Assembly (NCBI RefSeq): GCF_000283655.1
Contig: NC_016624.1
Coordinates: forward strand, 124,001 to 188,000
Length of the DNA: 64,000 nucleotides
Origin: Azospirillum lipoferum 4B
GTDB taxonomy: Bacteria; Pseudomonadota; Alphaproteobacteria; Azospirillales; Azospirillaceae
Direction: 5' to 3'
The position numbers were made by a program, and so were the translations under genes. The notes under the pieces were generated by a model. That model did not search any database, was not told where the DNA came from, and was given only the letters and a program-made list of their open reading frames with translations. Shown one piece after another: positions 53,763 through 64,000 of the stretch. How positions within the stretch are numbered: position 1 is the stretch's first letter; every line of letters begins with the position of its first letter.

Positions 53763-54364
53763 GATCCTGTTTCCCCTCTCTCGATCCCGATTCCGGGCCC
53801 TGTTCAAAGGTCAAGCCCAAGCCGTCAGGGGCGCACCATAGCCGTCTTTGGGTCTTCATGAAAGTGACGCAAACAACAGGATCGGCACAATGTCGCTATC
53901 TGATAGCCCATTCATTTGGCATATCCATTTGGTCGATTGTCTTTGCTGTTTTTGATTGATCGTTCATTCAAAGAAGATCGGCCGTTTGCTCGAAGGCAAT
54001 TTTCCTGCTCCCAGCGTTCCTGCCGGACGGGAAACGGCGCTGGATGGCATCGCCTCCGCGATTCCATGGACGGAGGATGGCCGCCATCGTCTCCACCCGT
54101 CCGCCGCGGCGGCGCTCCCCTGTAGTGGACCGCGAAGGGCTGGCGTCGTCGGCGAGCAGAAGCGAAAAGCAGCGCAAGCAAGAGCAGAGCATCTCTGCAA
54201 ATCGACTCAAATACCCAAAAGTCGAAGCTGCCTGCGTGCCACATCCCCATGCGACACCGTAGCGCGGTCCATCGGTAAGAAATCCATTCAATATTCAGGC
54301 AATGATTTCCCGAACGACACCCTGCACGACAAGGCGACTGCAATACGCCGAAAGGTGGTGGTCA
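53763..54364. other. Long divergent control region before a chemoreceptor gene
   Basis: About 600 bases between the PmtA-like gene and the Cache chemoreceptor gene. It is AT-richer than the genes at 53880-53990 and at 54270-54310. Several short frames overlap on both strands without ribosome-binding sites, and I support none of them. I see no RNA gene or clear operator. Confidence 0.4.
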
Positions 54365-56053
54365 ATGACCAGATCTTCTCTTTCCATCCGCGCGAAGCTG
54401 CTGATGCTGGTGGCAACTGCCAGCCTCGCCTGTATGGCGATCGCGGGCGCCGGGCTTTATCTCAGCTACAACCGCATGTATCAGGACCGCGTGGAAGCCC
54501 TGCGCTTCATGGTCGAGGCCGGACACAGCATGGCGGCCCGGTTCGAAAACGAGGTCGCGGCCGGACGCCTGACCCGCGACGAGGCACAGGCCCGCTTCAA
54601 GGATGCCTTCCTCGCCATCCGCTACAGCGGGGACGAGTATCTGTTCGCCCACACCTACGACAATGTCGGCTTCGCCCATGTCAACAAGGCATTGATGGGC
54701 AAGGATGTCTCCGGCATCAAGGACGCGGCCGGGGTGCCGGTCATCCCGGCGCTGATCGGCATCGTCAGGACCAAGGGCGAAGGCACCTACGCCTATGATT
54801 GGCCGCGCACGGTCGGCGGCAGCGAAACAGCGGTGAAGCTCGCCTATGTGAAGGGGTTCGAGCCCTGGCGGATCTTCATCGGCACCGGCGTCTTCATCGA
54901 CGATCTGTGGACCGAGTTCCTGTCGCAGCTCTGGACCCTGCTCAGCGTCATCGCGGGCCTCGCCCTGCCGGCCATCGTCCTGCTGGCGCTGGTCGGGCAC
55001 AACATCAGCGCCACCATCCGCTCGCTGGCCGACCGCATGCGGGCAATGGCCGATGGCGACCTGACTGTCACCTTCCCCGAAACCCGCCGCGGCGACGAGC
55101 TTGGCGACATGAGCCGCGCCACGCAGGTGTTCAAGGAGAACGCGCTGGCCAAGCAGCGGCTCGAGTCCGAACAGGCCGAACAGGCCCGCCGGGCCGAGGC
55201 GGACAAGCAGCGCGCCATCGCCGAACTGGCCGACCGCTTCGAACAGGCGGTGGGCGGCGTCATCCATGCGGTGGTCGAGCAGGCCGCCGGAATGGAAAGC
55301 CGCGCCAGCGCGGTGACCCAGGCGGCGGACCAGACCGGCCGGCTCGCCAGCGACGTCGCCGTGACGACGGAACAGACCTCCGCCAATGTCCAGACCGTTG
55401 CCGCCGCGACGGAGGAGCTGACGAGCTCCATCGGCGAGATCAGCCGGCAGGTCGGCCAGTCCTCGGAGATCGCCCGCGAGGCGGTCGGCATCGCCGAACG
55501 CGCCAACGGCAAGGTCGACGGGCTGGCGCAGGCCGTGCAACGGATCGGCGCGGTGGTGGAACTGATCAACTCCATCGCCAGCCAGACCAACCTGCTGGCG
55601 CTCAACGCCACCATCGAGGCCGCCCGCGCCGGGGATGCCGGCAAGGGCTTCGCCGTCGTGGCGCAGGAGGTCAAGGCGCTCGCCACCCAGACGGCGAAGG
55701 CGACAGAGGACATCGCGGTCCAGGTGGCCGACATCCAGTCGATGACCGGCGATGCGGTGGGAGAGTTGCAGGAGGTGGTCAGGGTCATCGGCCACATCAA
55801 CGAGGTCGCCACCTCCATCGCGTCGGCCGTCGAGGAGCAGGGGGCCGCGACCCGCGAAATCAGCCGCAACATCCAGCAGGCCGCCCAGGGCACGCAGACC
55901 GTTTCCGACAGCATCGGCGGTGTCAACCAGGCCGCCAGCCAGAGCGGCAAGGTCGCATACGAAGTCCTGACCTCCGTCCGCCAGCTGTCCAGCCACACCG
56001 ATTCGCTGAGCCACGAGGTGGACCGTTTCCTCACCCAGGTCCGCGCCGGATGA
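54365..56053 (+). CDS. Methyl-accepting chemotaxis protein with single Cache domain
   Basis: A 562-residue chemoreceptor. TM1 (residues about 12-34, [23 protein letters not shown]) and TM2 (192-213, [20 protein letters not shown]) enclose a 155-residue sCache-type sensor with [19 protein letters not shown] and [18 protein letters not shown], which fits binding of small carboxylates. A HAMP domain ([17 protein letters not shown]) and the signalling domain with [20 protein letters not shown] follow. The ATG at 54365 has AAAGGTGG upstream. The gene just downstream is unrelated. The ligand is not known. Confidence 0.92.
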   Translation: MTRSSLSIRAKLLMLVATASLACMAIAGAGLYLSYNRMYQDRVEALRFMVEAGHSMAARFENEVAAGRLTRDEAQARFKDAFLAIRYSGDEYLFAHTYDNVGFAHVNKALMGKDVSGIKDAAGVPVIPALIGIVRTKGEGTYAYDWPRTVGGSETAVKLAYVKGFEPWRIFIGTGVFIDDLWTEFLSQLWTLLSVIAGLALPAIVLLALVGHNISATIRSLADRMRAMADGDLTVTFPETRRGDELGDMSRATQVFKENALAKQRLESEQAEQARRAEADKQRAIAELADRFEQAVGGVIHAVVEQAAGMESRASAVTQAADQTGRLASDVAVTTEQTSANVQTVAAATEELTSSIGEISRQVGQSSEIAREAVGIAERANGKVDGLAQAVQRIGAVVELINSIASQTNLLALNATIEAARAGDAGKGFAVVAQEVKALATQTAKATEDIAVQVADIQSMTGDAVGELQEVVRVIGHINEVATSIASAVEEQGAATREISRNIQQAAQGTQTVSDSIGGVNQAASQSGKVAYEVLTSVRQLSSHTDSLSHEVDRFLTQVRAG

Positions 56054-56066
56054 CGGCCGCTTCGGT

Positions 56067-56082
56067 CTAAAGCCCGCTTTAG
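56067..56082. promoter_or_regulatory. Palindrome upstream of the merR gene
   Basis: CTAAAGCCCGCTTTAG has perfect 7-base arms and stands 62 bases before the MerR start. It is followed by TTGACGTTGAC, which could serve as a -35 element. It may be the regulator's operator or the end of the chemoreceptor transcript. Confidence 0.45.
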
Positions 56083-56143
56083 CTTATTGACGTTGACTTC
56101 CCCCTGCGCCCGTGGCGAAATCCGTTGGCGCAGGGGATTGTCC

Positions 56144-56563
56144 ATGTCCGAACGGGATCGGGTTTACGGCGTGACGGAACTGGCGGCGGAGTTCGATCTC
56201 ACGCCGCAGGCATTGCGCTTTTACGAGGAAAAAGGGCTGCTGACACCGCAGCGGGCCGGCGGGCGCCGGGTGTTCACCTACCGCGACCGCGCGCGGCTGA
56301 TCCTGATCCTGAAATTCCGGCGGGTGGGATTCTCGCTGGAGCAGATCGCCGACTATCTCGCCCACTACCGCTCGGGCCGGCCCAGTGCCGGGCAGTATCG
56401 CGACGGGCTGCGGAAGATCCGCGCCCGGCTGGCCGAGCTTGAACGGATGCAGTCCGAAATCGCCGAGGTGATCGTCGAGCTGAAGGCGATGGAGGCCGAC
56501 GCCGAGCGGCGGCTCGCCACCTGCATGCCCGACGAAGAGCCGATGCAGACGATAACCGAATAG
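56144..56563 (+). CDS. MerR-family transcriptional regulator
   Basis: A 139-residue regulator with the MerR winged helix at residues 6-75: VYGVTELAAEFDLTPQALRF, YEEKGLLTPQRAGGRRVFTY and RDRARLILILKFRRVGFSLEQ. A dimerising coiled coil (LRKIRARLAELERMQSEIAE) and a short tail with one Cys follow, so it is not a metal sensor of the MerR/CueR type. It resembles the LiuR-like group that controls acyl-CoA and branched-chain catabolism. The acyl-CoA ligase starts 26 bases after its stop, suggesting one operon and local control. Confidence 0.88.
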   Translation: MSERDRVYGVTELAAEFDLTPQALRFYEEKGLLTPQRAGGRRVFTYRDRARLILILKFRRVGFSLEQIADYLAHYRSGRPSAGQYRDGLRKIRARLAELERMQSEIAEVIVELKAMEADAERRLATCMPDEEPMQTITE

Positions 56564-56589
56564 CAGACAAATGAACCGGGAGTGAAACG

Positions 56590-58215
<1,626 letters not shown>

Positions 58216-58225
58216 TCCAGAAAAA

Positions 58226-58255
58226 TGGGCCGGACGGCATGAACCGTCCGGCCCA
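58226..58255. terminator. Bidirectional terminator between ligase and glpK
   Basis: Perfect 12-base arms TGGGCCGGACGG / CCGTCCGGCCCA enclose a 6-base loop. A5 on the left gives T5 for leftward transcripts. It separates the convergent acyl-CoA ligase and glycerol kinase genes. Confidence 0.8.
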
Positions 58256-58389
58256 GTGTCCTCGCGGGAGTGGCAAGGACGACGCACCCGAGGGAGGAGC
58301 GCGCAACCAAGGTCAATCTACCGGCAGACGGTTGAGGCTACTTGTTCGTCTGCGTCACAATGTCTCGAATTCACGCCATCGAGGCTTTT

Positions 58390-59883
<1,494 letters not shown>

Positions 59884-59921
59884 GGTGCGTGTCCCCCAAT
59901 TATCCAATTTTCGCGCGTCTC

Positions 59922-59945
59922 CCCCTCTCCCCCCGGGGAGAGGGG
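59922..59945. repeat. Dispersed GC-rich palindrome between glpV and glpK
   Basis: CCCCTCTCCC and GGGAGAGGGG surround a central CCGG, the same repeat type as at 20971-20994. The gap also contains a second small hairpin (GGGCGACGGC / GCCGCCGCCC near 59966). These may reduce or adjust glpK expression relative to the genes before it. Confidence 0.65.
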
Positions 59946-60053
59946 ATATTCAGGAAAACAAGAATGGGGCGACGGCGTGCCGCCGCCCCAAGGTTCACTC
60001 CCGGCGCAACCAGGACGTCAGCCGGGAGGGAGAACCATGGACCGCACCCGTCG

Positions 60054-61817
<1,764 letters not shown>

Positions 61818-61967
61818 GGTTCCTCCCACTTGATCGACTTGATGTCGGGTTGACGTTTCGTATTGCTCTTAACGGCGGGAACACCCGCTCTTCCCGTCAT
61901 CTGCCGCCTTGGCGGCAGTGACGCATTCCGTTTCCCCTCCCTTAACCCTGCCATTGCCCCTTCCCCG

Positions 61968-62048
61968 ACCCTCCCCCGCTGAAGCGGGAGCGGGAGCCTT
62001 GCGGAAGGGCGGCGGCAGTCCCCTCCACCGCCAGAGGCGGGGGAGGGT
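61968..62048. repeat. GC-rich inverted repeat between glpU and glpV
   Basis: ACCCTCCCCCGC (61968-61979) pairs perfectly with GCGGGGGAGGGT (62037-62048), with smaller hairpins inside. It is the CCCTCCCC-type dispersed repeat. On the messenger it would form a stable structure between two operon genes and could protect the upstream part or dampen read-through. Confidence 0.7.
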
Positions 62049-62080
62049 TAGGGAGGGGGCGATGTACTGTACCTCCTCCC

Positions 62081-62359
62081 TCAGCCGAACCGGATCACCA
62101 GTGCGATCCACGCGAGCGAGACCGCGAAGGCGCCCCACAGCGACATGTCGGTCGCAGCGAGCCAGCCCAGATGGATGAAGGCGCTGCTGAGCAGGCCGAT
62201 GAACAGCCGGTCGCCGCGGGTGGTGCGCATCGGCAGGAAGCCCTTGGCCTCCACCGTCGGCGACATCACCTCCCACACCGTCATGCCGGCCAGCATCAAA
62301 GCGATGCAGAGGAAGAAGATCGCGGTCGGCGCGGTCCACGCCATCCATTCCATGTCCAT
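62081..62359 (-). CDS. glpU: Small membrane protein of the glycerol transporter (DUF2160)
   Basis: A 92-residue protein with three hydrophobic segments: TAIFFLCIALMLAGMTVWEV, LFIGLLSSAFIHLGWLAAT and LWGAFAVSLAWIALVIRFG. It matches the DUF2160/GlpU proteins that lie between the permease and binding-protein genes of glycerol ABC operons in rhizobia. Its function is not established. It starts 15 bases after the glpQ stop. Confidence 0.88.
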   Translation of the reverse strand: MDMEWMAWTAPTAIFFLCIALMLAGMTVWEVMSPTVEAKGFLPMRTTRGDRLFIGLLSSAFIHLGWLAATDMSLWGAFAVSLAWIALVIRFG

Positions 62360-62374
62360 GACGCGGGGCCTCCC

Positions 62375-64000
<1,626 letters not shown>

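Noticed and set aside
53912-54343. Overlapping short frames before the Cache chemoreceptor gene
   Set aside because: Several frames compete on both strands, none with a start signal or protein-like composition.

Overview
The window is about 64 kb of high-GC DNA that reads as an alphaproteobacterium of the Rhodospirillales, most likely Azospirillum or a close relative. The pointers are the strong G/C third-position bias, the HexR-Eda Entner-Doudoroff pair, an HAAT (liv) operon with its extra small membrane gene, a rhizobial-type glycerol ABC operon (glpPQUVK order), abundant chemoreceptors, CcoG, and the dispersed GC-rich intergenic repeats usual in that group. The species call is inference; no rRNA gene is present.

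Layout. (1) 1-3180 is an insertion-sequence pile-up: the start of an unknown minus-strand gene running off the left edge, an IS6-family transposase cut by an IS630-family element, and an IS5-family (IS903-like) transposase. (2) 3391-10837 is an iron-siderophore uptake operon on the minus strand (TonB-dependent receptor, binding protein, siderophore-interacting reductase, FecCD-type permease, ATPase) behind a Fur-like palindrome, with a divergent TetR regulator. (3) 10857-14496 is a second pile-up: a decayed IS5-family fragment, a complete IS903-like element, a complete IS3-family element and the 3' end of a Tn3-family transposase with its inverted repeat. (4) 14495-18287 holds an AT-rich membrane-protein gene, a small gene, norR and divergent hmp, with three NorR enhancer sites and a sigma-54 promoter between them: a nitric-oxide detoxification unit.

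(5) 18708-29973 carries a chemoreceptor, a fumarylacetoacetate-hydrolase-family gene divergent from hexR-eda across two HexR-like operators, a TolC-type outer-membrane factor with a PPC-fold protein, a NarL-type response regulator, an OmpA-type protein, a metallo-beta-lactamase-fold hydrolase and two small unknown genes. (6) 30057-35720 is the branched-chain amino-acid (or urea/amide) ABC operon livH-M-G-F, a small membrane gene and livK. (7) 36052-44840 has palindromic repeats, a secreted unknown, a ROK sugar kinase, an envelope-glycosylation trio (GT2, LAB_N protein, ArnT-like transferase), a DegP-type protease and an HTH protein with a long Ala/Pro-rich linker. (8) 44914-53762: tRNA-Tyr, a PAS histidine kinase, a YqaA-type membrane protein, ccoG behind an FNR/FixK box, a MauG-like di-heme peroxidase behind a good Fur box, a HemD-like protein and a PmtA-like methyltransferase. 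(9) 54365-64000: a Cache chemoreceptor, a MerR regulator with an acyl-CoA ligase, and the glycerol operon glpK-V-U-Q-P, whose first permease gene runs off the right edge.

Taken together the window is ordinary chromosomal or chromid backbone with iron-uptake cargo lying between two IS clusters. The best-supported regulatory observations are the NorR/sigma-54 arrangement, the paired HexR operators and the Fur box in front of the MauG-like gene. I did not find a convincing wholly new multi-gene system; the least explained parts are the AT-rich membrane-protein gene abutting the Tn3 end, the TolC/PPC pair and the HTH protein with the disordered linker.
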